A DNA stretch of 64,000 nt, taken from the NCBI RefSeq assembly GCF_018271995.1, contig NZ_JAGUCO010000026.1, positions 1 through 64,000 on the forward strand, written 5' to 3'. The stretch comes from Carboxylicivirga linearis (lineage in GTDB: Bacteria; Bacteroidota; Bacteroidia; Bacteroidales; Marinilabiliaceae). Both the position numbers and the translations under genes were made by a program. Shown piece by piece: positions 8,669 through 18,194 of the stretch. Below the pieces are notes generated by a model. It saw only the letters and a list, made by a program, of their open reading frames with translations. It was not told the DNA's origin and searched no databases. How positions within the stretch are numbered: the stretch's first letter is position 1; each line of letters starts with the position of its first letter.

Positions 8669-10060
8669 TTAGTTTTCAGGTTTGTAATTTATGAGATCAT
8701 CGGTTATTTGAGTAGCGCAATTAGCATAGGCTTCCTTCTCCAGGTCGTAAGTTGATTTTAAGGTTTGCTTATTTTTAAACAAACTATGTAATTTAGCTAT
8801 GGACGATTCGTCGTCATATATTTTGTCATCGTCGGAATCTGTTGATGCAGATTTCCAGTATCCTGGCACTAATTTTTTGAAATCACCATCAAATTTGGCA
8901 TAATGAATTTCATCTGACAGATTAGCAGAAAAGGTGTTTGATACTCCTAACTCATCCTTATCAATGCGAGTTAAGGAATAATTCACCTCCATCAGTAATG
9001 AGCTTGTCTGCTTGTATTCGTAATATCTTACTTTTTCGTATACAACCTTTTTCTCCTTCTGGTTAGTTGAAGCATTGGTTACTTCAATAGTCTTTTTTAA
9101 ATAACCTTTTTTCTCAACTTTTGATAGTCGGCTTTGTCTTTTACTTAGTCGGGTCATATCAGTTTGAAGAATACTTTTTGCTTCAAATCGATGCCCCCAT
9201 TTTTTTGCAAGTTGGATGGCCATATTAGCATCCTTTATTTGATCCCAGTCTTTTATAGTCTGAATTGATTTTGAATCAATCACCTGATAGAATGGGGATG
9301 ATATGCTTTGGATACCATTAAAAACAGATTGTATACATTTTGTAGCATTTGTCTGATAACTTCGGGAGCGCATCTGCATGGGTAGGATAGCAATGGTTAA
9401 CCGGGCATTGTCTAAAGCCGCTTGCTGTAATTCAATGCTATTTTTATATCCTTTGGTACCCTTGTTAATAATATCAAAGTCGAAGTACGAACTTCTGAAA
9501 AGTTGGGTATTATATAGTTTGTTGGCTCTTCGATAGATGGGTTCGTATTTTGAAACAATCCATTGACTTTTGGCATCTTTATAATTGGCATCGATTGAAA
9601 GAATCTCGTTAAATTGACTTTCGGATTGAGCGAATTCTTCTAGACTCAAGGCTTGACGGGCTGATTGGTAAAGCTCGCCAAGGTATTTATCTTTAACCTC
9701 TTCGAAATAGGTAAGTTGCTCTTCCTGACCAATAAGTTTTATGCCAAGCACTGATACTTTATTAAAATACTTGTCTGCATCTAAATAGGCATAAACAGCA
9801 TCTTTAGTATTGCCGTTAGTATACTGCGTTTTAAATAATTTTATTTTGTCTTCATAAACTAACTGTCCAGTTCTCTGCAGTCCCAATTTAGCATCAATAT
9901 TGTTTTGGTTGGCTGCTAAGGATTGGTAATATAATTGTGCAGCATCCATGTATAAACCGGCATCATCAAATTTTGTGGCTTTATTTACAAGGCGTTTACT
10001 TTTACATGATGAAAAAGCAATAACGCTCATTAATAAAATGATAAAGTGTATTTTCCCCAT
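8669..10060 (-). CDS. Lipoprotein with TPR region and CsgG/LpoB-like segment
   Basis: A 463-residue lipoprotein when started at the ATG at 10060 (MGKIHFIILL, lipobox FSSC). Residues about 20-200 are helical with TPR-like repeats (FDDAGLYMDAAQLYYQSLAA; FAQSESQFNEILSI). A segment near residue 220 (LTIAILPMQMRSRS, then a stretch running to YQVIDSKSIQTI) resembles the beta-strand and helix arrangement of CsgG/LpoB proteins, but this is weak. It lies 16 bases upstream of the LPP20 gene. Probably an envelope assembly or scaffold protein; function unknown. The frame continues upstream to 10087, but that would bury the signal peptide. Confidence 0.65.
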   Translation of the reverse strand: MGKIHFIILLMSVIAFSSCKSKRLVNKATKFDDAGLYMDAAQLYYQSLAANQNNIDAKLGLQRTGQLVYEDKIKLFKTQYTNGNTKDAVYAYLDADKYFNKVSVLGIKLIGQEEQLTYFEEVKDKYLGELYQSARQALSLEEFAQSESQFNEILSIDANYKDAKSQWIVSKYEPIYRRANKLYNTQLFRSSYFDFDIINKGTKGYKNSIELQQAALDNARLTIAILPMQMRSRSYQTNATKCIQSVFNGIQSISSPFYQVIDSKSIQTIKDWDQIKDANMAIQLAKKWGHRFEAKSILQTDMTRLSKRQSRLSKVEKKGYLKKTIEVTNASTNQKEKKVVYEKVRYYEYKQTSSLLMEVNYSLTRIDKDELGVSNTFSANLSDEIHYAKFDGDFKKLVPGYWKSASTDSDDDKIYDDESSIAKLHSLFKNKQTLKSTYDLEKEAYANCATQITDDLINYKPEN

Positions 10061-10129
10061 TATTTTTTTCTTAGATAGTCTGTTCAACGATAATTAAGAA
10101 AAAGTGTTCCATTTTTCGTCCTATTAAAT

Positions 10130-10137
10130 TAGATTTG
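10130..10137 (+). promoter_or_regulatory. Probable -7 element for the ion channel gene
   Basis: TAGATTTG matches TAnnTTTG. No exact TTG is found 19-20 bases upstream (TTC instead). It lies 22 bases before the ATG at 10159, inside the longer reading frame, which supports the later start. Confidence 0.4.
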
Positions 10138-10158
10138 TGTACTATCAAACTTCATTTT

Positions 10159-10830
10159 ATGTTGAAAAATTGGATAATACCATGGATAAAGAAGTTTCAA
10201 TTACGAATAAGTAATTATGGATTATTTGCCGTAATACTATTTACGCTTTTTATTCTTCCATTTATTACTAATCTTTTTACGAGTGAAATATTTGATATTT
10301 GTCTGGTTGTTATCATCACAATTTCAGTATATGCCACCAGTGAAAACAAAAGTATAATTGTTATTTTTCAGGTAATTATCATTCTGGCCGTAATAGGGGG
10401 ATCAAGGTTGTTGAACCTTACGGTATTATACAATATATCCAGATTGTTACTTGTTTTTTTCTTTTTGAATAGAGTATTTCGATTTATTGGTCAGGTATCG
10501 AAAAAAAAAGATATTAGTTTACTAACCATTATTGAGGCTATTAATGGTTATTTATTACTTGGAATAGCCTTTGGATCACTGATAGAATTTACCTTGTTAA
10601 TACAGACCGGAGCGTTTAATTTCACTAGTGCTGAATTACATTTTTATGATCCGTTTTACTATTCCTTTGTAACCATGTCGACCCTTGGATATGGTGATTT
10701 ACTTCCTCAAATTCCACAAGCAAAAGCAATAGCCATATTTGTAACTCTTTGTGGTCAGATTTATCTGGTTACCATTATGGCATTTCTAATTGGAAGATTA
10801 CTTTCATTAGGCGATAAATCTGATTCTTAA
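10159..10830 (+). CDS. Six-TM potassium-channel-family protein
   Basis: A 223-residue membrane protein with six hydrophobic segments. The pore loop between the fifth and sixth carries YYSFVTMSTLGYGDLLPQ, with the selectivity filter TLGYGD, so it should pass potassium ions. The fourth segment has few regularly spaced Arg residues, so strong voltage sensing is doubtful. No cytoplasmic RCK or cyclic-nucleotide domain is present. The start at 10159 (MLKNWII) fits the promoter-like site at 10130. Its last 4 bases overlap the end of the convergent PLP-enzyme gene. Confidence 0.85.
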   Translation: MLKNWIIPWIKKFQLRISNYGLFAVILFTLFILPFITNLFTSEIFDICLVVIITISVYATSENKSIIVIFQVIIILAVIGGSRLLNLTVLYNISRLLLVFFFLNRVFRFIGQVSKKKDISLLTIIEAINGYLLLGIAFGSLIEFTLLIQTGAFNFTSAELHFYDPFYYSFVTMSTLGYGDLLPQIPQAKAIAIFVTLCGQIYLVTIMAFLIGRLLSLGDKSDS

Positions 10831-11915
10831 ATCATCATGGATATATTTTCGCCGTCAGTAGTTTGGTATTCTTTCATTAAGTTTGCTGTTAGGCAAGAAT
10901 GAATCGGCAATATGGCTATAAGATCTCCAATTTGAACTTCTTTCAAGATATGATCCTCCACTTTTATAATACCATGCTCCTGTGATACTTTTACAACGGT
11001 TCCTATTTTCTTATTAACATCCCACTTGTTTCCGTTTAGTTTTACTGCTATTCCGTAATAAGTATTTCCATCTTTATCTTTTAATGAGTCTTTAGAAAGA
11101 TGAACAGCACCTCCATGTACAATTATTTCATTTCTTTTAGGATGCTTTGCTACCACCGGAACGGCCAGTGCCACTGCAATGTCTTCTAGTTTACAAGAAC
11201 CAATAGAGTGTTGTGTTAAATCATAGAAAACAAAGTTTCCCGGACGTAATTCATGATAGTCAGAAAAATCATTCAGGATAGAACAGGAAGGGGTATCTCC
11301 AAATGAAATCTCCGCCAGCGGAAATTCAGATGCCATAAACGTCTTTAATGCCAATAACTGTTCTTTAGCAAGCTTATTAATCTTTTCAATTTCGGCAATT
11401 GAAGAAGTGTTGTAGGTATGTCCTGCATGACATAAATAACCTATAAATATTAGATTTTTACTATTTTTTAGTCGTTTAAGCAAGTTGAGAATAGTCTCAA
11501 AATCATCCGCATTTATTCCTGTTCTGCCATATCCGGTATCAACTTTAATGTACACACCAACAGGAGATGTTAGTTTTGATTCAAGAAAAAGAATGCTTTC
11601 AATAGATTCAACAACAATATTAACATTGATTGAATTTGCAAGTGTGTTAATTTCTTTCCACTCCAATATGTTAGCCGGAAATGCAATGGTTATATCTTTC
11701 CATCCATGGTTTGCAAAATACTCGGCCATTTTAACAGATGATACTGTAATGCATTCAACACCATATTCCTTAAACCATTCAGCAACTTTGGCAGATTGAT
11801 GTGTTTTAAAATGAGGGCGTAAGAGTACATTATTCTCTTTTGCTTTTATAACCATTCGGTTAATATTGGTTATGCATTTTTTTTTATCTATTAATAATTT
11901 CGGACGAGTAAGCAT
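10827..11915 (-). CDS. D-threonine aldolase / D-serine dehydratase-like PLP enzyme
   Basis: A fold-type III PLP enzyme of 362 residues, built from an alanine-racemase-type barrel and a C-terminal D-serine-dehydratase-like domain. The PLP lysine is in LRPHFKTHQS, near residue 37. The barrel holds YIKVDTGYGRTGI and GDTPSC, and the C-terminal metal site is seen as HSCLTAN (the HxC pair). Relatives cleave D-threonine to glycine and acetaldehyde or deaminate D-serine; which reaction applies here cannot be told. The gene stands alone, transcribed away from the GNAT gene. Confidence 0.85.
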   Translation of the reverse strand: MLTRPKLLIDKKKCITNINRMVIKAKENNVLLRPHFKTHQSAKVAEWFKEYGVECITVSSVKMAEYFANHGWKDITIAFPANILEWKEINTLANSINVNIVVESIESILFLESKLTSPVGVYIKVDTGYGRTGINADDFETILNLLKRLKNSKNLIFIGYLCHAGHTYNTSSIAEIEKINKLAKEQLLALKTFMASEFPLAEISFGDTPSCSILNDFSDYHELRPGNFVFYDLTQHSIGSCKLEDIAVALAVPVVAKHPKRNEIIVHGGAVHLSKDSLKDKDGNTYYGIAVKLNGNKWDVNKKIGTVVKVSQEHGIIKVEDHILKEVQIGDLIAILPIHSCLTANLMKEYQTTDGENISMMI

Positions 11916-11971
11916 TGTATTAAATTTTGTGTAAAGATAGCGAATGCAATAAAGAACAATTATTTTTAGGC

Positions 11972-12478
11972 ATGAAGATGTTTTATTTTACTCTAAGGAA
12001 AGTAATGCTTAATGCTATTTACACTTATTATAAGTTAAGTAATAAAAAAGCAAAAAAAGTATTGGTAAAAAATGAACTGAGTTATTTTAATCATTTGAAT
12101 ACGAGCCTTCCGGTTAGGATTTTTACTCCTTTAAATTCATCTAAGAATGCAATGGGAAATTTAAGTGTGATGGTTGGAAGATATCAGGAAAAAGATTTTC
12201 AGTATTGCTTACTTTATGATTTGTATGTAAAAAGTATATATCGTAAGCGTCATATTGCAAAGAAGGTTGTTCTATCGGCTATAAAATTCGTTCAAAGAGA
12301 AAAATTTGCAAATGTTATTGCCATAATAAAGTTAGCCAATACCCCTTCAATAAATCTTTTTCTTAAAATGGGCTTTCAATTGGTAAATAATGAAGAACTC
12401 TACGACTACGAAAAGAAGGAAATAGAATTTTATAAAGAGCCTGTTGTTGTAGCCCGATATGAGATAAATAAACAATAA
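11972..12478 (+). CDS. GNAT-type N-acetyltransferase
   Basis: A 169-residue protein with a GNAT acetyltransferase pattern: the central strand LLYDLYVKSIYRKRHIAKKV, and the C-terminal ANTPSINLFLKMGFQLV motif where the substrate-side helix and strand lie. The acetyl-CoA loop (usually Q/RxxGxG/A) is degenerate here, reading RKRHIAKK without Gly. The substrate is unknown. The frame is open from a TTG at 11927, but the ATG at 11972 (or 11978) is the likely start. A shared terminator separates it from purA. Confidence 0.65.
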   Translation: MKMFYFTLRKVMLNAIYTYYKLSNKKAKKVLVKNELSYFNHLNTSLPVRIFTPLNSSKNAMGNLSVMVGRYQEKDFQYCLLYDLYVKSIYRKRHIAKKVVLSAIKFVQREKFANVIAIIKLANTPSINLFLKMGFQLVNNEELYDYEKKEIEFYKEPVVVARYEINKQ

Positions 12479-12511
12479 AAAAGCCGGAATTTATTAAAAC
12501 CGGCTCTTCTT
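12476..12511. terminator. Bidirectional terminator between the GNAT gene and purA
   Basis: AGCCGG (12482-12487) and CCGGCT (12500-12505) form the stem. An A-run on the left serves as U-tail for purA on the minus strand and a T-rich stretch (CTTCTTTT) serves the plus strand. Confidence 0.8.
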
Positions 12512-12528
12512 TTATATGTTGTAAATTG

Positions 12529-13788
12529 TTATCTAACAATAGTTTGTTCTCTATCCGGACCAACAGATACAATCTTAATTGGTACTTCCAGTCTTTCTTC
12601 TAAGTAGGCAATGTAATCCGAAAGTTCTTTAGGGAAGTCTGCTTCTGATTTAATACCAGTTAAATCAGTTTTCCAGCCTGGCAACTCATCGTACACCATT
12701 TCAACTTTTTCAGGCAATTCAAATGGGAATTCTTCAGTTACTTCTCCGTTGATTTTATATCCGGTACCCACTTTGATAGTATCAAAACAGCTTAGAACAT
12801 CACCTTTCATCATTATTAGCTGAGTAACGCCGTTGATCATAACTGCGTATTTTAAGGCAACCAAATCAATCCATCCGCATCTACGAGGACGACCTGTAGT
12901 AGAACCAAATTCATTACCTGCTTTACGCATTTCATCGCCATCTGCATCAAATAATTCGGTTGGAAATGGACCACTGCCAACGCGAGTACAATAGGCTTTG
13001 AAAATTCCAAACACTTCACCTATTTTATTAGGAGCAACACCCATACCGGTACAAGCTCCAGCACAAATCGTATTAGATGAAGTTACAAATGGATACGATC
13101 CAAAATCAATATCTAAAAGCGTTCCTTGAGCTCCTTCTGCAAGAATGCTTTTACCTTCTTTTATATATTTGTTAATCTCGTGTTCGCTATCGATAAGCTT
13201 ACAGCTTCTAAGTAATTCTATACCTTCAGCTAATCCTTTTTCAAATTCTTCAACATTATATTCAAAGTCGTACATGCTAAGCATTTTAATATGCTTATCC
13301 TTTAATGCAGCATACTTCTCTTCAAAATTAAGAAGAACATCTCCCACTCTTAACCCATTTCTACCCGTTTTATCCATGTAAGTTGGACCAATACCTTTTA
13401 GAGTAGAGCCAATTTTGGTTTTTCCTTTTGATGCTTCAGAAGCAGCATCTAAGATGCGGTGAGTAGGAAGAATTAAATGAGCTTTCTTTGAAATATACAA
13501 GTTGTCAGTGATATCGTAGCCTTTTTCTTTCAATGAATCAATCTCGCTTTTGAAAGTAATAGGATCTAAAACTACACCATTTCCGATGATATTAACTTTA
13601 CTGGAATGAAATATTCCTGATGGGATATTGTGTAAAACATGTTTGAAGTTATCAAATTCAAGTGTGTGACCTGCATTTGGCCCTCCCTGAAAACGAGTGA
13701 TGACATCGTATTTAGGAGTTAGTACATCTACTACTTTTCCTTTTCCTTCGTCTCCCCATTGAAGTCCCAGTAATACATCAACCTTCAT
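12529..13788 (-). CDS. purA: Adenylosuccinate synthetase
   Basis: Joins IMP and aspartate using GTP to make adenylosuccinate, the first committed step to AMP. The 419-residue protein has the GTP-binding GDEGKGKVVD near residue 12, the IMP-site GGPNAGHT, the GPTYMDKTGRNG and EGAQGTLLDIDFGSYPFVTSS motifs, and TTGRPRRCGW near residue 295. The length is normal. It is a single gene with an A-tailed terminator after it. The promoter was not recognised in the 200 bases upstream. Confidence 0.97.
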   Translation of the reverse strand: MKVDVLLGLQWGDEGKGKVVDVLTPKYDVITRFQGGPNAGHTLEFDNFKHVLHNIPSGIFHSSKVNIIGNGVVLDPITFKSEIDSLKEKGYDITDNLYISKKAHLILPTHRILDAASEASKGKTKIGSTLKGIGPTYMDKTGRNGLRVGDVLLNFEEKYAALKDKHIKMLSMYDFEYNVEEFEKGLAEGIELLRSCKLIDSEHEINKYIKEGKSILAEGAQGTLLDIDFGSYPFVTSSNTICAGACTGMGVAPNKIGEVFGIFKAYCTRVGSGPFPTELFDADGDEMRKAGNEFGSTTGRPRRCGWIDLVALKYAVMINGVTQLIMMKGDVLSCFDTIKVGTGYKINGEVTEEFPFELPEKVEMVYDELPGWKTDLTGIKSEADFPKELSDYIAYLEERLEVPIKIVSVGPDREQTIVR

Positions 13789-13884
13789 TTCTTGTGCTTT
13801 TTAGTCATTGGCCATCAGGCCATTAGTTTAGTAACTACGATAAGTTATTTTTAAGGTAGTTTCTTTTTTGTATACGTATAAACA

Positions 13885-13924
13885 ATAAAAAATCGGACTC
13901 CCGGTTCACCCGAAATTCCGATTG
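13885..13924 (-). terminator. Terminator of the Fur-family gene
   Basis: Read on the minus strand, AATCGGA pairs with TCCGATT and an inner CGG/CCG adds to the stem; a TTTTTTATTG tail follows. It is 65 bases after the stop of the Fur-family gene. Confidence 0.85.
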
Positions 13925-13989
13925 GTAAAATTAAGGATAATCCCTTAAAAGCTATCCTTTTTTATGTCTTATTTTTTATAAAAGTTCGT

Positions 13990-14451
13990 TTAAGCTTTAT
14001 CTTTTGATTCAGCGCAACTTTTGCAAGTACCATATACATATAAAGAGTGATGTGATACGGTAAACTCATTAAAACCCGCAGCATTATTTAATACATTCTG
14101 AATGGTTGGATCACAAAACTCAATTACCTTACCGCATTTGGTGCAGATTAAATGATCGTGTTGCTTTGATTCAAAAGCTTTTTCGAATTGAGCAATATTT
14201 TTTCCAAATTGATGTTTGATGACTAATTTACAGTCAAGCAATAAATCAATGGTATTATATAACGTAGCCCTACTTACCCTGTAATTTTTATTTTTCATAA
14301 AAATGTACAACGACTCGATATCGAAGTGCCCCTCTCGACTATAGATTTCATCAAGTATTGCGTATCTTTCAGGTGTTTTTCTATGTCCGTTTCGCTGAAG
14401 GTATTCAGTAAAAATTTGCTTTACTACATCCTTGCTTTCTACATTATTCAT
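13990..14451 (-). CDS. Fur/PerR-family transcriptional regulator
   Basis: A 153-residue metal-dependent regulator. The N-terminal winged helix has [20 protein letters not shown] and [16 protein letters not shown] (recognition helix). The dimerisation domain has the zinc motifs CTKCGK and CKSC and the His-rich HDH and SHHSLYVYG segments. Whether it senses iron (Fur) or peroxide (PerR) cannot be decided by eye. The ATG at 14451 is taken as start because the frame upstream begins with TTG. It has its own terminator, and the Rel gene ends 80 bases upstream of it on the same strand. Confidence 0.9.
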   Translation of the reverse strand: MNNVESKDVVKQIFTEYLQRNGHRKTPERYAILDEIYSREGHFDIESLYIFMKNKNYRVSRATLYNTIDLLLDCKLVIKHQFGKNIAQFEKAFESKQHDHLICTKCGKVIEFCDPTIQNVLNNAAGFNEFTVSHHSLYVYGTCKSCAESKDKA

Positions 14452-14530
14452 ATGCAGTCTCAATTAAAATAGTGCCTAAAAATAGACAAAAACTAATTAA
14501 ATTGAAACTCTTGTTTAGATTAAATAAATT

Positions 14531-16747
14531 TTAGGTTTTAATTCTTTCCTGTCGCGAAACGTTATGAATTCCCTTAATCTTCATGAGGTTAAGTATGAGA
14601 TTGTTTAAATCTTCGGTGTTATGAATGTATAAATAAATGCTTCCTTCAAAAATTCCATCGTGACTTTCGATGTTGATGGAACGCATATTAACGTTTTGAT
14701 CTTCGGAAATTACACGAGTAATTTTATTTACAATTCCAATTTTATCAATTCCAGATAGGTTAATTAAAGCCAGATAGGATAGTATTTTGTGAGATTCCCA
14801 TTGGGCAGAAACAATTCTGTCGCCTTGGCTAGACATCAGTTTTATTGCGACAGGGCACTTACGGCTATGCAAAATAATTTTTTCATCTTCGTCTACATAG
14901 GCAAGAATATCATCTCCTGGGATAGGATTACAACACTCTGAAATCTTAAATTGATCCTTTTCATCCGCATCGGAGAGGACTAGCTGCTTTTTCTTTGGTA
15001 CTACTTCTGGTTCTTGCTGCTCTTCCTCTTTATTTCCTCCTTTACCAAAAGATAGTTTCCAGTATTTAATCCATTTATTGCTCGATTTAGTACTAAGTAC
15101 CTTGTGCAGATTATCAAGCTTAAGCGTACCTCTACCTATTTGAAAATATAATTCATCACGCTTCGAAACATTATGGTGATTCATAATCTTACGAAGGATA
15201 CGAGCATTGATAGTAAGTTTTTTCTTATTAAGGGCTTTTTCTAAAACTTCTTCACCCTTGACTATTAGCTCTTTTCTTTCTTCTTTAAAAGCATCTTTAA
15301 TTCGGGCTTTGGCTCTTGCAGTAGTAACAAAATTAAGCCAATCGTACTTAGGTTGTTGTTTTTCTGAAGTAATAATTTCAACCTGATCGCCACTTTTTAG
15401 TTGATGACTTAGAGGAACCAGTTTAAAGTTTACTTTAGCTCCAATACACTTATATCCAATGTCGGTGTGAATGTCAAATGCAAAATCGAGGGCTGTGGCT
15501 CCCGTCGGTAAAACTTTAACCTCTCCTTTGGGCGTGAAAATCATCATCTCCGACGAGAAAAGATTGAGTTTAAAATCATCTAAAAACTCAAGGGAATCAG
15601 TATCCTGGTTATCTAAAAGCTCTTTTACCATATTTAGCCAGCGATCCAATTCTGATTCTTTTTCTTCTTGTGCCTTATATTTCCAATGTGCTGCAAATCC
15701 ACGTTCGGCAATTTCATCCATACGTGTAGTGCGGATTTGTATCTCAACCCACTTTCCATTGGGTCCCATTACAGTGCTGTGTAATGCCTCGTAACCGTTA
15801 GCCTTTGGAGTTGAAACCCAATCGCGCAAACGGTCCGGTTTGGGTTTGTAAATGTCGGTAATCATTGAATAGATCGCCCAACATTGGGTTTTCTCCGGCA
15901 ATAAACTTTTGGGTTTGAAAATTACCCTAATTGCCAGTATATCATATATCTCTTCGAAAGGAACATCTTTTTTCTGCATCTTATTCCAGATGGAATAGAT
16001 GGATTTATGCCGGCCAAATACTTCAAATTCATAGCCTTCTGCACTTAGACGTTGTTCTATCGGAGATTTGAATTCCTTGATAAATTCAACATGCTTGGCT
16101 TCACTTTCCTTAACTTTTAGACTAATCTCCTCATAAATTTTAGGAAGTTCATACTTCAGACTCAAGTCTTCCAGTTCCGATTTAATGGCATATAAACCTA
16201 AACGATGAGCAAGAGGAGCATAGAAATAAATTGTTTCACCGGCAATTTTTAATCGCTTGCGTTCGGGCATTGACTTTAGTGTGCGCATGTTATGCAAGCG
16301 GTCGGCCAGTTTAATAAGGATGACGCGCACATCTTCTACCATGGTAAGCAGAAGCTTTTTAAAATTTTCAGCCTGTAAAGAAGCACTTTGATCGAAAACG
16401 CCTTCCAATTTAGTTAGACCAGAAACAATGGAAGCAATTTTTTCTCCAAACATGTTTTGAAGATCCTCAACAGTATAATCGGTATCTTCAACCACATCGT
16501 GTAATAGGGAAGCGATAATACCTTTTGAACCCAGGCCAATTTCTTCTGATGCAATACGAGCAACTTCGAGGGGATGAAGAATATAAGGTTCTCCTGACTT
16601 GCGGCGCATTCCTTTATGTGCGTGATGTGCCAGTTCAAAAGCTTTGGTTATTAGCTTTTTGCTCTCTTCAGTCTGGCATCGCGGACAACCTGCTAATAAT
16701 GCTTCAAACTGATCTCGGATCATTTTTTCTTCTTCCCGTTCTGTCAT
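14531..16747 (-). CDS. rel: Bifunctional (p)ppGpp synthetase/hydrolase (Rel/SpoT)
   Basis: A 738-residue stringent-response enzyme that makes (p)ppGpp from GTP/GDP and ATP and also hydrolyses it. The hydrolase HD domain is intact (HHAHKGMRRKSGEPY and LLHDVVEDTDYT, His83-Asp84). The synthetase domain (FGRHKSIYSIWNKMQ, YDILAIRVIF, ANGYEALHSTVMG) looks intact. A TGS domain near residues 390-450 (IFTPKGEVKVLPTGATALDF) and a C-terminal ACT domain of about 75 residues follow. It is the only Rel homologue in the window. Confidence 0.96.
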   Translation of the reverse strand: MTEREEEKMIRDQFEALLAGCPRCQTEESKKLITKAFELAHHAHKGMRRKSGEPYILHPLEVARIASEEIGLGSKGIIASLLHDVVEDTDYTVEDLQNMFGEKIASIVSGLTKLEGVFDQSASLQAENFKKLLLTMVEDVRVILIKLADRLHNMRTLKSMPERKRLKIAGETIYFYAPLAHRLGLYAIKSELEDLSLKYELPKIYEEISLKVKESEAKHVEFIKEFKSPIEQRLSAEGYEFEVFGRHKSIYSIWNKMQKKDVPFEEIYDILAIRVIFKPKSLLPEKTQCWAIYSMITDIYKPKPDRLRDWVSTPKANGYEALHSTVMGPNGKWVEIQIRTTRMDEIAERGFAAHWKYKAQEEKESELDRWLNMVKELLDNQDTDSLEFLDDFKLNLFSSEMMIFTPKGEVKVLPTGATALDFAFDIHTDIGYKCIGAKVNFKLVPLSHQLKSGDQVEIITSEKQQPKYDWLNFVTTARAKARIKDAFKEERKELIVKGEEVLEKALNKKKLTINARILRKIMNHHNVSKRDELYFQIGRGTLKLDNLHKVLSTKSSNKWIKYWKLSFGKGGNKEEEQQEPEVVPKKKQLVLSDADEKDQFKISECCNPIPGDDILAYVDEDEKIILHSRKCPVAIKLMSSQGDRIVSAQWESHKILSYLALINLSGIDKIGIVNKITRVISEDQNVNMRSINIESHDGIFEGSIYLYIHNTEDLNNLILNLMKIKGIHNVSRQERIKT

Positions 16748-16910
16748 TCAGTAGTCTTGTTTAAAGCGAACTAAAATACTTATTTCCAATCATTCAAACA
16801 ATGCCTAAAAAACATTGAATTAAGAAGTCTTGAGAATTTAAGACAATATTAGAATGTGTATTGTTCTGATTAGCTAAAAAGCAATAGGTTATAAAATTGT
16901 GTTTGAAGCT

Positions 16911-18188
16911 TTATTTTCCTGCCACAACGGTAATAAAATCTGCTTCCTGCAAGTATTTTTGTGCTAAATCCTTAATACCTTCAGCTGTTATTCGCATTAG
17001 TACATTAAAAAAGTCATTAAAATACTCAGGTTCGATCTCCAAATCAATTAAGCCACGATAATTATCAGAAGTGGCAAATGGACCATCGAAGTTGCGTATC
17101 ATATCTCCACTTAGAAAGTTGCGCACCAATGTTAATTCTTCCTCTGAAATAGTTTCTTCCCGAAGTCTTTTTATCTCGTTAAAAATTTCTTTAACTGCCA
17201 GCTCTCGGTTTTCTGCCCTAACATCTGTTGAAATAACCAAAAAGCCGGTATGCTTATAGGTCATTATAAAAGAAGAAATGCCGTAGGTTAGCCCTTTTTC
17301 TTCACGAATGTTAGTCATTAAACGCGAGCCAAAATAACCTCCCAGTATAGTGTTCAAAATTTGTATGCCATGAAAATCGGGATGTAATTTATTAAAAAGA
17401 GGTCGTCCTATTTTAATGGCAGATTGCAATGCATCGGCTTTGGGAATAAAAACTTCCTTTTCTGTTCCCTGAAAAATTTCTGGTTTCCAGTCGGGTAATG
17501 GAGAATTAGTATTCCATTTATGCCCAAAATACTTATTTAATAAGGATTTGATATTTTTACCCGGTTGGCCTGAAATAATGATATGTGTTCCTTCAGGTAT
17601 GTAGGCCTTTTTATGAAAATCTACAATTTCATCACGTGTCAGTTCATCAAAAGCTTCCTGGGCAACAAAGTTACCATAAGGATGTTCCTTTCCGTATAGG
17701 TTTTGAGTAAAAGCACGTGCAGCAAGAGTTTTAACTTTATCACTTTCAATTAAATATTCTTGCTTTCTTCGTTCCAGTATAGTGTCAATTTCTTTTTGTT
17801 CAAAAGTAGGATGCTTAACAATGTCTTCCAATACTTCCAACGTTTCCGGAAGAAAATGACTTAAGCTGATAAGCGTAAGAACAGAGTTGTGAAAAACTGT
17901 TTGTTGCCCAATGTAAGCTCCGTAAAAGTCTATCTTTTCCGCAATCTCTGCCGACGTATATTTTTCACTACCTTCAATCATGGCCTTGCTGGTAACCGAT
18001 GCCAGTAAGGATTTAGCTGCCTGAATAGATCCGGCAGGAAATAAAAAGTCGATTTTGGCAACTTCCTGCGAACCTGCTTCTAACAGGTGAACTTTTATCC
18101 CATTATCTAACTCAAATATTTGAACCGGTAGAAGATTAAAATCAGAAACGGTTTTAAACTCTGGTGCAGTATGTCGGTGTAGTTGCAT
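16911..18188 (-). CDS. M16 peptidase-like protein, non-catalytic partner
   Basis: A 425-residue M16-fold protein without the zinc motif HxxEH; the corresponding region reads FPAGSIQAAKSLLASV. It keeps the C-terminal NIREEKGLTYGISSF motif, whose Arg and Tyr complete the active site of the catalytic partner in two-subunit M16B enzymes. The catalytic subunit is encoded 6 bases upstream. Together they should form a zinc oligopeptidase; with no signal peptide on either, a cytoplasmic peptide-degrading or processing role is likely. Confidence 0.88.
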   Translation of the reverse strand: MQLHRHTAPEFKTVSDFNLLPVQIFELDNGIKVHLLEAGSQEVAKIDFLFPAGSIQAAKSLLASVTSKAMIEGSEKYTSAEIAEKIDFYGAYIGQQTVFHNSVLTLISLSHFLPETLEVLEDIVKHPTFEQKEIDTILERRKQEYLIESDKVKTLAARAFTQNLYGKEHPYGNFVAQEAFDELTRDEIVDFHKKAYIPEGTHIIISGQPGKNIKSLLNKYFGHKWNTNSPLPDWKPEIFQGTEKEVFIPKADALQSAIKIGRPLFNKLHPDFHGIQILNTILGGYFGSRLMTNIREEKGLTYGISSFIMTYKHTGFLVISTDVRAENRELAVKEIFNEIKRLREETISEEELTLVRNFLSGDMIRNFDGPFATSDNYRGLIDLEIEPEYFNDFFNVLMRITAEGIKDLAQKYLQEADFITVVAGK

Positions 18189-18194
18189 TTAAAT

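Noticed and set aside
13809-13822. TGGCC-ATCA-GGCCA hairpin in the purA leader, considered as a riboswitch
   Set aside because: Only a 5-bp stem, without purine riboswitch features.
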